Shown one piece after another: positions 51,385-63,082 of a stretch of DNA of 64,000 nucleotides. A model generated the notes under the pieces. It ran no database searches, was not told the origin of the DNA, and worked only from the letters and a program-made list of their open reading frames with translations. The stretch's first letter is position 1. Each line of letters begins with the position of its first letter. This DNA comes from Channallabes apus (taxonomy: Eukaryota; Chordata; Actinopteri; Siluriformes; Clariidae). The position numbers and the translations under genes were made by a program. The stretch lies in contig CM060106.1 in assembly GCA_030522415.1 (NCBI GenBank), forward strand, positions 24,258,074-24,322,073, given 5' to 3'.

Positions 51385-52028
51385 GGCCATGTCCACACAT
51401 AGCCGGGTATTTTTAAAAACAGATATTTTTATCTGCGGTTTTGGCCTTTCATCCACATGCAAACCCAGTTTTGGTCATTGAAAATGGAGTTTTTGGAAAA
51501 CTCTGTCCAAAGTGAAGATTTTTGAGCTCCGTTTTTCAGTGGTGTTGTGTGGACAGGGGAATCTGAGATTTTGGCTTGATGATGTCATTCTGTGTACTAG
51601 TCTCCTTGATTTGACGAGAGCTTTGTTCATGAGGATATTTGTGCAATAGTGGACTTACGGACAATAAACTAGTGACTGTGTTAACGTTGCCTACTTTTTA
51701 CATGTGTGTCCATACACATGCAGTTACTCACAATTTACATCAACAAACAAAGGTGCCTGAATGTACTACGAAGCTCACTGCTGCTACATACAAAATTCCG
51801 ACAACACAGACTCCTGTCAGACTACAAAGTGCAACCGGTAATGACATTTCTAGCTTCTGATTGGCCCCCTGTTGATTATGTATGCTCCTTACAGCACTTA
51901 CCAGGTGTTTGCATTTACACGTGGACAATGATATTTTTTAAATGTAGGTAGTGTGGACAGAATTATTAAAAAAAAAAAAAGTAGATAAATCTGTTTTTAA
52001 AAATACCTGACCATGTGTGGGCATGGCC
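51385..52028. mobile_element. Non-autonomous DNA transposon, 644 bp
   Basis: Termini GGCCATGTCCACACATAGCC and the inverted ...CCATGTGTGGGCATGGCC, with about 40 bp of inverted similarity, are flanked by ATA on both sides (51382-51384, 52029-52031). A 3-bp duplication suggests PIF/Harbinger, but this is not certain. The small ORFs at 51639-51951 are not supported as genes. Confidence 0.75.
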
Positions 52029-52530
52029 ATAAGTGCTCACAATTCCTCCCACACATGCTCTAAGCCTGCAAATGTTTAAGTAGCCAGTATTTTAGAGAAA
52101 TGTGCAGGGCAACGCCAAGGTATGGTGGCAGATCGGTCTCATAAATAATTCACACAAAAGACACAATGTTCACGTGCGTAAACCAATTTGCATGCGTAAA
52201 ACCCAATTCACATGCATGAAAAAAAAAAATATTCACAAAAAAAAACACGTGCATAAAAATAATATACATATTCATAATATACAATTCACACATGTACAAC
52301 TGTGTAAAAAATTTTGAATGTTTAAAATTTAAGAGTGCATCATGGGCTGTGCGTGTGAAAATCGACTTACGTGTGTGAATATCGCTGGATTCGTGTGTGT
52401 GTTTTTGAGACTGTCCTGACTCCAACGTGCCAGCAAAGTCTCAAAAATACGGCACTCGTAGTCTTTAGTGACCTCACCATTCAACCAATCACAGTCCTCC
52501 AGGAGCGCTCGAGTAGCTCAACTTTGCACA

Positions 52531-53171
52531 CCATCATCCCTGTCCCTAAGAAAATTAATGTGAGCTGCCTAAATGACTATCGCCCAGTAGCACTCACCTC
52601 CATTGCCATGAAGTGCTTTGTCAAAGCTCATATCACATCTTTACTCCCTGCTTCACTCGATCCGCTCCAGTTTGCCTACAGGTCTAATAGATCTACTGAT
52701 GATGCAATAGCAATTGCACTTCACACTGCCCTCTCCCACCTGGACCAGAGGAACACATATGTGCAGATGCTTTTCATTGATTATAGCTCCGCTTTCAACA
52801 CCATCATACCACCCAGACTGGTCATGAAACTCCACGACCTGAGCATCAGTTCCTCCCTGTGGAGCTGAATCCTAGACTTCCTGACAGACAGACCTCAGGT
52901 GGTTCGGATCGGCAACATCACCTCATCCTCACGAACAGTCAGTACCGGTGTCCCTCAGGGATGTGTGCTCAGCCCCCTGCAGTACACCCTGTTCACCCAC
53001 GACTGCACAGCAACACATAGCTCCAACACCATCATCAAATTTGCAGATGACACCACCATCATCGGCTGCATTTCTGATGGAGATGAGTCGGCATACAGGG
53101 CAAAGGTGAGAGCCCTGATATCATGATGCTGCAACAACAACCTGCTGCTTAATGTCAGCAAGACTAAGGGG
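52531..53171 (+). pseudogene. L2-type LINE RT fragment
   Basis: [20 protein letters not shown] then [25 protein letters not shown], a stop after SSSLWS, then [32 protein letters not shown] (catalytic FADD) and LLLNVSKTK. It is a relative of the LINE at 1-2062. Two in-frame stops (52866, 53124) and truncation at both ends make it inactive. It fills the foldback element. Confidence 0.88.
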
Positions 53172-53953
53172 ACATCATGTGGGGGACACAGCAAACATGT
53201 GGAAGAAGGTGCTCTAGTCAGATGAGACCAAAATGGAACTTTTTGGCCAAAATGCAAAACGCTATGTGTGGTGGAAAACTAACACTGCACATCACTCTGA
53301 ACACACCATCCCCACTGTCAAATATGGTGGTGGCAGCATCATGCTTCTCTTCAGCAGGGACAGGGAAGCTGGTCAGAGTTGATTTTGGAGCCAAATACAG
53401 GGCAATCTTGGAAGAAAACCTCTTGGAGTCTACAAAAGACTTGAGACTGGGGTGGAGGTTCACCTTCCAGCAGGACAACGACCCTAAACATAAAGCCAGG
53501 GCAACAATGGAATGGTTTAAAACAAAACATATCCATGTGTTAGAATGGCCCAGTCAAAGTCCAGATCTAAATCCAATCGAGAATCTGGGTCAAGATCTGA
53601 AAACTGCTGTTCACAAACACTGTCCATCTAAACTGACTTAGCTGGAGCTGTTTTGCAAAGAAGAATGGACAAGGATTTCAGTCTCTAGATATGCAAAGCT
53701 GGTAGAGACATACCCTAAAAGACTTGCTGTTGTAATTGCAGCAAAAGGTGGTTCTACAAAGTATTGACTCAGGAGGCTGAATAATTACGCACACCCCACT
53801 TTTCAGTTATTCATTTGTAAAAAATGTTTGGAATCATGTATGATTTTTGTTCAACTTCTCACGTGTACACCAATAAAATTTATTCATGTTTGTGGCTGTA
53901 ATGTGACAAAATGTGGAAAAGTTCAAGGGGGCCGAATACTTTGCAAGCTACTG
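53172..53953 (+). pseudogene. Tc1-like transposon, catalytic half
   Basis: Reading [19 protein letters not shown] (first Asp region shifted), then [40 protein letters not shown]: second Asp and Glu, spacing 34. The Trp of NLW is Gly. A stop follows at KLT, then LELFCKEEW and VVIAAKGGSTKY. The right inverted repeat ends at gcaagctactg before TA (53954). The N-terminus is replaced by LINE sequence at about 53172. Confidence 0.85.
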
Positions 53954-54536
53954 TATATATATTTGTCTGATCCACTGTCACTGTATGAGGTTACTTAGAT
54001 TTGACAGGGCTGTCATGACGACATCTGGAATATGTATAATTTCATCCAGGGCACCAATAACCACCAGCTCTTGTCTGATGATCCTAATCCTGTTCTTGGT
54101 TTGAGTCGGTAAAACTTGATTTCCGTTGTAATTAACTCAGACTGCGCAAAAGCTGTGCAAAGTTGAGCTACTCGAGCGCTCCTGCAGGGCTGTGATTGGC
54201 TAAAGAGTACGAGTGCCGTATTTTTGAGACTTTGCTGGCACGTTGGAGTCAGGAAATTCTCAAAAACACACACACACAAATCCAGCGATACTCACACACG
54301 TAAGTCGATTTTCACATGCACAGCCATCGCACAGTGCACTCGTAAATTTTAAACATTCAAAATTTTTTACACATATGTGAATTGTATATTATGAATATGT
54401 ATATATTTTTTATGCACGTGAATGTGTTTTTTTGTGAATACAATATATATTTTTTTTTCGTGCACGTGAATTGGGTTACACACGTGAACATTGTGTCTTT
54501 TGTGTGAATTATTTATGAGACCTATCTGCCTCCATA

Positions 54537-55386
54537 CAGCATGAGGGTGAAAACAACGACAGCCTGGATCCAGTTAGCCACAATGAGAAAAAAATATTTA
54601 TTTAAAATTCAAAATATTAAAACAATGAAGTAAATGTTCGTCCTTGGTTGCAGGTGTTTTCACAGTGGGACTACATGTCCCTGTAATCACCCACATCAAA
54701 ATTACTTGTTGGCTAGGGATGCTGAATATAAGATAAGGTGAATGACACTGATGAGGTATACCACTGCAAATATATCTCTCTCATCTATGGAGGGAAGTAA
54801 AATCACAGAGGAGAGGAGCTAGGACTGAAAGTACATCTCATTCTACTTGAGTCAACCCACTTAAGCGCTTTCCATTTTCCATGTTTCTGTCTAGCATTTT
54901 CATGCTACATGCTATCTCATGGAAATTGCAAAATGAGACACCCAAAATGGTAATTTTATGCACCCAACCCTACAATTTCTCTGCACAGCAAAGAAGATAC
55001 AAGTCGTACATAATATAAGAAGTATAATCGAGTAATCCTACATGGATTATGGGAGGGCCAGATGGGTGGTCTGGTTCTCTGAGAACTTGTAGTGGATGTT
55101 TTTATAAGTGGATAGTTTTTTTTTATCTTGACTATAATCTATTGCCATGCATTGACAAACTGGTGAATCAATTAGGCAGTTTGTGACTTGCTTTTATTCC
55201 ATGTTGGATTCGACTAAGGCATATTGGCAATCTCCCTTGGCTTCAATGTCCCATGAGCAAATACCCTTTTTCCTTTCTGTTTGGGTTACAATTTGTCATC
55301 CCTCCTTTGTGTCTGTTCAGAGCTCGTGATGCTGAAGTTGGCTGCAGGGCACATTTATCCCCAGCCTTAGTTTGTCAGTTGGGGAA
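54537..55386. other. Unrecognised sequence
   Basis: Nothing supportable. Confidence 0.5.
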
Positions 55387-55566
55387 GGGCATTAGTGGCT
55401 CATTGGTAAGTTTCTTGCCTGTCATGTGGATGACCTGGGCTCAATTCCCAACCAGTGCCCAAGCCCAGATAAAATGGGAATGTAAAACCTTTTCCAAGCT
55501 TGTGTGCGGACAGAATGGTGCGCTGTAGCCCCTTGCCGGAAGCAGCCGAAAGACTAACAACAATAA
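55387..55566 (+). mobile_element. tRNA-Gly-like SINE, most complete copy
   Basis: gggcattagtggctcattgg (A box), cctgggctcaattccc (decayed B box), then the body gtgcgctgtagccccttgcc and gccgaaagactaacaacaat. Shows the body missing from 5586-5659. Confidence 0.7.
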
Positions 55567-57171
55567 GTTTGGCAGATATGGCCAAGTGCTAGCTTCTAAG
55601 TGGAGGATGGAGACAGGTAGAATGGATGATTTTGAGGAACTGATTGCTTATAGATGCTAAAAAGAGAGACATAGCCATCCCAACCTAAACTGTGTGTGTT
55701 TAGATATCCTAGAGTGAGACCTCCAAGTACAAATAATTTCAATCAACAAGAAAAAGGCCCCTTTGATTTACCTTCCATTTTTATATGCTCACTCGAACTC
55801 AAGACACTGGGTGGTTAAAATCACATTTATTAAATATATTCAAATTAATGAACTCACTGAGAGCTATGAATTCAGCCATTTGTTCTTTGGGAACTTCAAT
55901 GCAAGTTGATGAATTAGGATTTAACTATGTAAAACAGGTTACCATAATGTGCATAATCTCACAATTTATGCACATTATTGATTTATGTTGTAATGTATAT
56001 CTACAGCCACCCATTTGATGAGAAGTCCTTTTGTAGATTTTCCAACTCCACCTCAGACAAAGGCTGTAAAGGGGTGCGGCATACACCACCGTGGTATCCA
56101 AACCACTCCATTGCTTGCTTTAGACCAGGAACACCAAACTTTTTTGTTATCTAACAACAAAAAAAAGAGTGCAGAAAAAAATGCATTAAATCCTTCCATT
56201 TAAAAAGTAAATCATAATTATCAGTTAACTAAACTTTAATTAGTTTTTCATAATGTAATATGACCAATTTTGCACAAACTATAGCAGCGATCTCTTGTTT
56301 TAAACAGCAGATTGTAAATAGGTTCATGTCGTCACTGCAACATCTAGTTTTGCAGTATATTAATTGCACTTGATATTTATTTATTCAGTTGGGGTATTTA
56401 TATGTATGCAATGTAAACTTTCCTCAAAAAAGCTGACGAAAAAACATTCGTGCACAGAAATGTAGATATGTTAGTTCTCTTTTACTCAGTGTTTAATAAT
56501 CTGTGATATCTTGGACATTATGTGAGAGACCTGCAGTGGCTGACAGGGGCCAACATGGTGCAAACACAGAAAACACAAGCAAATGCAGAATAATGATGGA
56601 TGAAACTTGTAACGTTCAGATAAAACTTTATTTAACTAAAGTTACACTAAAGGAGGGCTCTTTATCTTCGTGCCTGAGTGCCTTAAAACCCGTGAACGAG
56701 AATGACACAAACAAGACCAATTTAACCTAACCAAAAGTGTATTATACAAAAAAAGGAAACAAAAAGGTGCACTAACCAAGAAAACTAATAAAATAAACAA
56801 TATATACAATGAAAAATGGAGTGTAAGTGAGTGTGTAAAATGTCCAAAGTCCAGGTTATTGTATGTGTGAATGAAGGAGATGGATCGCCTAATCAGAAAC
56901 GATGGTATAATCCCAGGAGGCCGATGACGGAGAGTGAGAACCGGAAAGAAGCAATGTAGACGGCAATGAGCTACTTGCACGCAGACTTCCGCATTCTTTT
57001 CAATAGGGCTCAGTCAGTTCTACGTTCTACAACCGCTGTCTCCAGGGTCTCCCACAGATTAACGTTACTGACGTGCATCGTATTTGCAAAATAACCATAT
57101 TATATAAGAATATATGTATATGTATATATAATATATGTATTATATACTATATATACTATATAAGAACTTAT
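55567..57171. other. Unrecognised sequence
   Basis: Short frames only. 56590-57000 ends with ctacttgcacgcagact, which recurs inverted at 63271-63287, beyond the DIRS element; this may be the flank of an older repeat. Confidence 0.4.
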
Positions 57172-57570
57172 TCAAGTCAAAGTCAACTTTGTCAATTCTG
57201 CCACATGTACAGGGCATACAGAGAAATGAAATTGTGTTACTCTCAGACCCTTGGTGGATAACATAACATTAAATACATACAGTAGAATTAAAAAAATAAA
57301 AATAAAGACAATTATACATATAGTATAAAAAAACAAATACAATATACAAGTAAGGGCACATGGCAGAGAGTGCAAACCAGACAGAGTAGTGCAAATGCAG
57401 ACATACTGTATAGTGCAAATAGAGCTTGTAAGTATGATAAAGTGATGGAGAGCAGCCCTGTAACAGACAAGAGTCTTATGAGGTAGACTAAGAGTAGTAT
57501 ATATATATATAGATAACACATTGTAAATACTACCCTGTACTGTGTTCTGTAAATGTACAGTCACGCTGAA
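57172..57570 (-). mobile_element. LINE 3' UTR fragment
   Basis: The plus-strand text tcaagtcaaagtcaactttg ... gtacagggcatacagagaaa is the reverse of a common fish LINE 3' end. The left edge carries its short direct-repeat tail. No coding sequence. Confidence 0.55.
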
Positions 57571-57954
57571 CGTGTAGCTCTTGTAGCTGTTTTTTCAGCT
57601 CCTCCACTTCATTAGAAAGTTCTTCTATTTTAACACATGTCAGGTCTAATAATGAAGGCTAAGGAATGTTACAGTAATCATGATCCATCGTTACATCCAT
57701 GGCCATGGGTTCGACAGGTACAACTTCAGCAGGACAACGATGCTTTAACGGCGTAATCGGCTAAAAGCACTGGTACAGCGCCAGTTACTAACTTTTTTCA
57801 TGCCTCTGGTGTTTTCGGTTCAATAATCTAATCACTGCTAAAATTTTTACTGCAAACCTTAAAATTGCTGGTAGGACAAAAATCGTCTCTGCATATGAAG
57901 TTCACAAGCCGCCACCGTTTTCTAAAGTCCACATCTTAAGGAAAATTGTGAAAA
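57571..57954. other. Unrecognised sequence
   Basis: Nothing recognised; it borders the DIRS left terminus. Confidence 0.5.
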
Positions 57955-58182
57955 CGTCTCGGGTTACTTTGCTGTAACCCTGTTCCCTGAAAGGCGGGAA
58001 CGAGATGCTGCGTGAAAACGCTATGGGAACTATTTTGTCGCGTTGCTGGTTGTGAAGCATGTGTGCAAACACGCAAAAATTTTGGCTATATATAACCTCG
58101 GTCAGGTGACGTCATCTGATTAGACGCAGGTGGAGGTTATAAATACCAGTGAGCCGGCAACAAACCTCAGATTAATTTGTCT
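57955..58182 (-). repeat. DIRS terminal repeat, 3' side
   Basis: Left terminal sequence cgtctcgggttactttgctg, then the part that is the inverted copy of the right repeat (gctatatataacctcggtca). Confidence 0.85.
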
Positions 58183-58218
58183 GAACGGACATCCGGTCAT
58201 GTGGTAGTGCGGCATTCG

Positions 58219-58335
58219 GACGCAGCATCTCGTTCCCGCCTTTCAGGGAACAGGGTTACAACAAAGTAAACCGAGACGTTCCCTTTCAAGGCTACACTCG
58301 ATGCTGCGTGAAAACGCTATGGGAACGAGAATACC
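58219..58335 (-). repeat. DIRS internal complementary region
   Basis: 58221-58280 (cgcagcatctcgttcccgcc...) is complementary to the left terminus 57955-58012. The next 50 bp (58284-58330, gttccctttcaaggctacac) are complementary to the right terminus 63036-63082. The two ends are thus joined in inverted form, the template that lets a DIRS element form a closed circle. Confidence 0.88.
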
Positions 58336-58410
58336 AACGCCGCCGCACTACAGGTGTCTGGACCCCAAAGTTGTGTAGCGTGTGCGCACAAGGCCGAGAA
58401 GGTCTCAGAT

Positions 58411-59320
58411 TCATGTCTGGGAAGCTGACTCGAGGACTCGTGAGCCCGGAGTGGCATGGACATCCAGACTATAAAATCTTACAAATGTGTGCGGAGAGGA
58501 CCAACCCGTCGTGTCGCACACTTGTTGCAGAGGAGTACCTCTTGCAAGAGCAATAGATGAGGCGACCCCTCTGGTTGAATGAGCCCTGACTCCTAGAGGT
58601 GAAGTGAGTCCACGCGCCTCGTAGGAGAGGGCAATAGCATCTCTCACCCAGTGTGACAGTTTGTGTGGTGGCGGCCGCCCCCTGGTTGCGGCCTCCATAA
58701 CATATAAAGAGTTGCTCTGACTTACGCCACTGGCTGGAGCGGTGGACATAAGCCTGAAGAGCACGTACTGGGCACAGTAGGTGAAGTTTCTCCTGCTCTG
58801 AATCCGCAAAAGGCGGAGGACAGAAGGCTTCCAGGACGACAGGGTGCATGGTTGAGAAAGGAACTTTTGGTAGATAGTTTGGGTGAGGATGCAGAATGGC
58901 CTTGACTAGCCCAGGGGCAAAGTCCAGGCAAGATGGGGAGACTGATAATGCACGCAGGTCTCCGATCCTCTTTAGAGAGGTAATGGCCATTAGAAGAACC
59001 ATCTTGAGAGTCAGAAGCTTGTCGGGCGCTGACTCTAGCGGTTCAAAAGGAGTGTCGATTAGACCTTCGAGCACGATAGATAAATCCCACGAAGGAGCCG
59101 TGACTCTAGTGGGTGGCTTCAACCGTTTAGCTCCACAAATGAAACGGGCAACTAAAGGGTGATTTCCCACAGTAACCCCTTCAGTCAGAACGTGGCAGGC
59201 TGAAATAGCGGCCACGTATGTTCTGAGGGTACTAGAGCACAAGCCCGAGGACAATTTCTCTTGCAGGAATTCCAGCACTGAAATGATTTGGCAGTGGACA
59301 GGGTCCACCTGCTTTGCCAT
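58411..59320 (-). pseudogene. DIRS tyrosine recombinase, frameshifted
   Basis: The first part (58700-59320) reads LRTYVAAISACHVLTEG, TSLKRIGDLRALSVS (first catalytic Arg), FICYGGRNQGA. The second (58411-58690) reads SHWVRDAIALSYEARG, RAHSTRGVASSIALARG (His-x-x-Arg) and a Tyr in FVRFYSLDV. A one-base shift near 58680 in the gcggccgcccc tract separates them. Together Arg, His, Arg and Tyr are all present, as in lambda-integrase-type recombinases that insert DIRS circles. The shift makes this copy inactive unless it is a sequencing slip. Confidence 0.88.
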
Positions 59321-59406
59321 GCACCAGCTCTCGAATACCTTCCATTTGAAGGCATAAATCCTTCTAGTGGAGGGAGCCCTAGCCGGCTTGACTCAATTGG
59401 TCCCGT

Positions 59407-61377
59407 TCAGGGGCCAAGCGTGAACGTTCCAGAGCTCGGGCCGGGGATGAAATATTGTCCCCTGCACCTGAGATAGAAGATCGCTGGAATCATCCAAGGT
59501 GAGCCGTCGAGGAGCGATATTATCTCTGAGAACCATACTCGGGCCGGCCAACGGGGCGCTATCAATAAGAAACGCAAACCGTGTTGACGGACCCTCGCCA
59601 GGACTCCCGGGAGCAGAGCTACCGGAGAGTACGCATAGAGGCGTAAACTGGGCCACAAATGGGCCATCGCGTCCAGACCCCGGGGAGCTGGATGAGTCAG
59701 AGAGTAGTAGAGGGGACATTGTGCAGTCTCCTGTGAGGCAAAGAGGTCCACCTCTGCTGTAGAGAATCTCTCCCAGATTTGAGTGACTACTGCGGGGTGG
59801 AGTTTCCATTCCCCGTGATTCACAGCTTGTCTGGACAGAAAGTCTGCTCCCACATTCCTGTATGCTGGAATGTGAATCGCCCTGAGGGACAGGAACGTGT
59901 CCTGAGCCCAGAGCAGAACCTGATGTGCTAGCTGGTTCAAGCGTCGCGAACGCAGGCCGCCATGGCGATTTATGTAGGAGACTACCGATGTGCTGTCCAC
60001 CCGCACTAGGACATGGTAGCCTCTCAGCTGATGGAGGAAATGCTGTAGAGCTAAAAATAGAGCCATCATTTCGAGGCAATTGATGTGCCATGCGAAAAGG
60101 TGGCCTCTCCAGATCCCTTGGGCTGGACGGCCATCCAAGACCGCGCCCCAGCCGGTAAGGGAAGCGTCTGTCGTTAGCATTTTGCGACGACAAGACGGAC
60201 CTAGAGTGGGACCCAAGGTGAGAAACCGGGGTCTGAACCACATAGAAAGGGTACGTAGTCCTTTGCGCGTAACCCTTATCCACCTTCGGGGATTTGTTCT
60301 CGTGTGAACTCCCCTGGCTCTTAACCACAGCTGAAAAGCTCTCATGTGCAGGAGACCCAAAGGCATCACTGTGGATGCAGCTGCCATGAGGCCTAAACAT
60401 TTTTGTAAGTGATGTACAGTCACTTCTTGGTCCAGCCTGATTTCCTACAGAGCGTTGTTTATGGATTTGATGCGAGCAGGAGACAGATGTGCCTGCATAG
60501 CGATCGAATTCCACCTGACGCCCAAGTAGGTTGTCACCTGAGCCGGAAAGAGAACGCTTTTCGTGGCGTTGAGTCTCAATCCCAGTGAATGAAGATGAGC
60601 TAGGACGACATCCCGGTGTCAAAGTGCTAGCTGCTGAGACTGGGCCAGGATTAGCCAGTCGTCTATGTAATTCAGAATGCGGATGCCCTGGAGTCTCAAG
60701 GGAGCCAGAACTGCATCCATGCATTTTGTGTATGTGTAGGGTGATTGGGCTAGACCGAATGGAAGAACCCGAAATTGGTAGGCTTTTCCCCCAAAAGCGA
60801 ACCTCAGGAACTTCCTGTGCTGTGGCAAAATTTCTAGGTGGAAATATGCGTCCTTTAAATCTACTGTCACAAACCAATCCTGTGGTTGGATTTGTGAGAC
60901 AATAGTTTTTATGGTCAACATTTTGAAGTTGCATTTTTTGAGATAGCGGTTCAAACCACGAAGATCCAGAATTGGACGTAGACCCCCGTCCTTCTTGGGG
61001 ACCAGGAAGTACCGACTGTAGTAACCTGACTCCATATCTGGAGGAGGAACCTGTTCTATGGCTCCCTTCTGCAGTAGTTTCTGGAGTTCGGAACTCAGAA
61101 AATGCGCCCTTTCCGGTATAACGGAAGTGGAGACCACGCCGTTGAAACGCGGAGGGCGATATGCAAACTGGATCCTGTATCCTTTCTCTACAGTCTTTAA
61201 AAACCAGGGGGATATGCCTGGCAGTAGCTTCCACGCTGCGAGCTTCTCCGAAAGGGGTGCAAGTACTTCTACTGGGCTGGGGGGTGTTAGTGGTTCGGTG
61301 TCCTGGAATATGGCAGGATGCGACCGAAGGACTAACCGGTGTTGTCCGAAACACCAAAGGTGGCGGAAACTGAACAT
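59407..61377 (-). pseudogene. DIRS reverse transcriptase and RNase H, two stops
   Basis: Reverse transcriptase: YYSRYFLVPKKDGGLRPILD, LRGLNRYLKKCNFKMLTI, FVTVDLKDAYFHLEILPQHR, FRVLPFGLAQSPYTYTK and the catalytic YIDDWLIL. A TGA (60617-60619) follows QQLAL and a TAG near 60446 follows NNAL; both look like single-base changes. The same frame then gives RNase H (LTTDASLTGWGAVLDG, CLEMMALFLALQHF, HIPAYRNVGADFLSR) and the DIRS-specific tail (VDLFASQETAQCPLYY, LLIAPRWPARVWFSEI). The frame extends a little upstream of the Met at 61377. Another long open frame covers the same stretch (59393-61486), but encodes no known motif. Confidence 0.9.
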
Positions 61378-61617
61378 CGATCTCCTGGGGGTGCCCGGGG
61401 GGGCATGCTCCTATATGCCCGTCCCCGGGGGGGGGGGGGTCACCCCCACAGTCCTGAGCTCTGCTCTCAGGAACGCTTCTTCGCAAAGAAGACAGAGCGA
61501 TCTATTCTCTTGGGGGCGGCCTGAGGGGGGCGCCGAGCCGTACCCCAGTCCTTACGGGGGGGTGCGCGGCGGCTACTGACGTTTTCCTTCTGCGCTTCTC
61601 GTCTAGCGAGATTCAGA

Positions 61618-62445
61618 TCAGGTCGAGGCTGGGTGACCGATGGCCTCGACACCTGGGCACGGCGTGGGAGAAATTTCCCAAAAGCTTGTTAAAAGACTGG
61701 CCTCTCTAAATCTGGTGGCGACGGTATTAACTGCTTCGCCAAATAGGCCTGAGGGTGAGATAGGAGCATCGAGAAGGAATGCTCGATCTTTGTCCTTAAT
61801 GCCAGTTAGATTTAGCCAGAGGTGCCTCTCTGCAGACACCAGGGAGGCCATAGAACGGCCAATAGCACGGGCTGTCTGTTTCGTCGCACGCAGGGACAGA
61901 TCAGTAGCCCGGTGTAATTCTATGAACGCTTCCTGATTCATATTGCCGCTCGTGCTCAGATCATTCAGCAGGTCAGCCTGATACGCCTGCAAAACCGCCA
62001 TAGTGTGCAAGGAAGCGCCGGCCTGACCTGCTGCTTGGGACGCCTTCCCTACCAGGGTAGAAGAAGTTCTACATGCCTTGGAGGGAAGGGTCGGCTTCTT
62101 TAGTGAGGATGATGTTCCAGGAGCGAGATAGCCCGCAAGCGTCTCCTCAATCTGGGGCATCATCACATAACCTCGTGCCTTTGCATCAATGATGTTCGAA
62201 TAAAACGAAGTCGAAGGTACAAAGATACGGAAAGAAAAAGGACGTCTCCATGAACGAGATAACTCGATGTGGAGATCATCAAAAAAAGGGAGAGAGCGGC
62301 GTTGTGGCGCCATCTCCTGGCCACCCGACAAAAATCTGTCATCTAATTTGGAACATTTTGGGTGAGCTTGCTCCTGTGGCCAGTCAATGTGTAATCGTTC
62401 GACTGCGCGTGTTATAACCTCAATTAACTCCTCATACTCTATCAT
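61618..62445 (-). pseudogene. DIRS gag-like protein
   Basis: MIEYEELIEVITRAVERLHI, then RRSLPFFDDLHIELSRSWRR, MPQIEETLAGYLAPG, LPSKACRTSSTLVGKASQAA, ATDLSLRATKQTARAIGRSM, ERHLWLNLTGIKDKDRAFLL, DAPISPSGLFGEAV: the conserved blocks of fish DIRS gag proteins. Near 61650 the frame shifts by one; the proper end (SRPSVTQPRPDLNLARREAQ) is in the frame 61467-61652. Lys/Arg richness of that tail suits RNA binding. Confidence 0.85.
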
Positions 62446-62884
62446 TTCTAGAGGATCGTTCTGAGGTAGCTACATCCATATCTACAGAAGCAAGAGAGTG
62501 AGTCTCTCCCAAACACTCCAGAGAAGCACCGAAGTGCGCTCGCAAAGTGGAGGGAGAGAGCACGCGTGATCCGGGGAGGAGGCGAGAGAAAGGAGGGTCT
62601 CTCGTGCCTCGGCCAAATCAACCTGTGAGCCCCAGGAGTGCAGAGCAGCTCGTGGCTCCCTAAAGAACGCGAGACACGCTCGTAGCACCTTCATCTGGAG
62701 ATTATCACAGTGCTCACACTCTCCTTCAAGTCCAAGGAGCGTGGCCTTTACCCAAACAGAGGTTATGAGACACTAAACTCGGCCATTATATCTGGTGAGT
62801 TTTATTGTTTTTTTCTCTGTTTAGAATGGCTTTTTTTTTTTTTTAAATGCTTGCTGCACACACGCGATCACAATGTCAGCATGA
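62446..62884 (-). other. DIRS 5' leader
   Basis: Between the gag start and the right terminal repeat. The reading frame continues upstream of the Met in broken pieces (62482-62694), so gag may start further up. Confidence 0.5.
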
Positions 62885-63082
62885 AGACAAATGATCTGAG
62901 GTTTGTTGCCAGCTCACTGGTATTTATAACCTCCACCTGCGTCTAATCAGATGACGTCACCTGACCGACGTTATATATAGCCAAAATTTTGACGTGTTTG
63001 CACACATTCTTCACAACCGGCAACGCGACAAAATAGTTCACAGAGTTTTCACGCAGCATCGAGTGTAGCCTTGAAAGGGAAC
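62885..63082 (-). repeat. DIRS terminal repeat, 5' side with TATA box
   Basis: Inverted copy of 58012-58182. On the minus strand CTATATATAACG (about 62968-62980) would serve as the TATA box for the element's transcript. Ends gccttgaaagggaac. Confidence 0.85.

Larger units (their letters stand above)
52121..54536. mobile_element. Foldback element with about 400-bp inverted arms
   Basis: The left arm 52121-52530 (tatggtggcagatcggtctc...) is the inverted copy of 54154-54536 (...ggtctcataaat-like end cctccata), including a promoter-like GC-richer inner part (gagcgctcgagtagctcaac). The 1.6 kb between is occupied by a LINE scrap and a Tc1 scrap. About 160 bp before the right arm (53955-54115) is unknown. 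The family is not one I recognise. A solo copy of its end lies at 39586-39652. Confidence 0.8.
57955..63082 (-). mobile_element. DIRS-type tyrosine-recombinase retrotransposon
   Basis: About 5.1 kb. Inverted terminal repeats (58012-58182 matches 62885-63045 inverted), a gag, a reverse transcriptase with RNase H, a tyrosine recombinase and an internal complementary region are all present. There is no DDE integrase and no target duplication; the trinucleotide aac stands at both edges (57953-57955, 63080-63082), as expected when a circle recombines in. Each of the three ORFs carries at least one lesion. Confidence 0.92.

Noticed and set aside
59393..61486. 697-residue open frame overlapping the DIRS polymerase
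   Set aside because: It is on the same strand in another frame, contains no known motif, and its composition (Ser, Pro, Arg rich) is what a shifted reading of GC-rich coding sequence gives.
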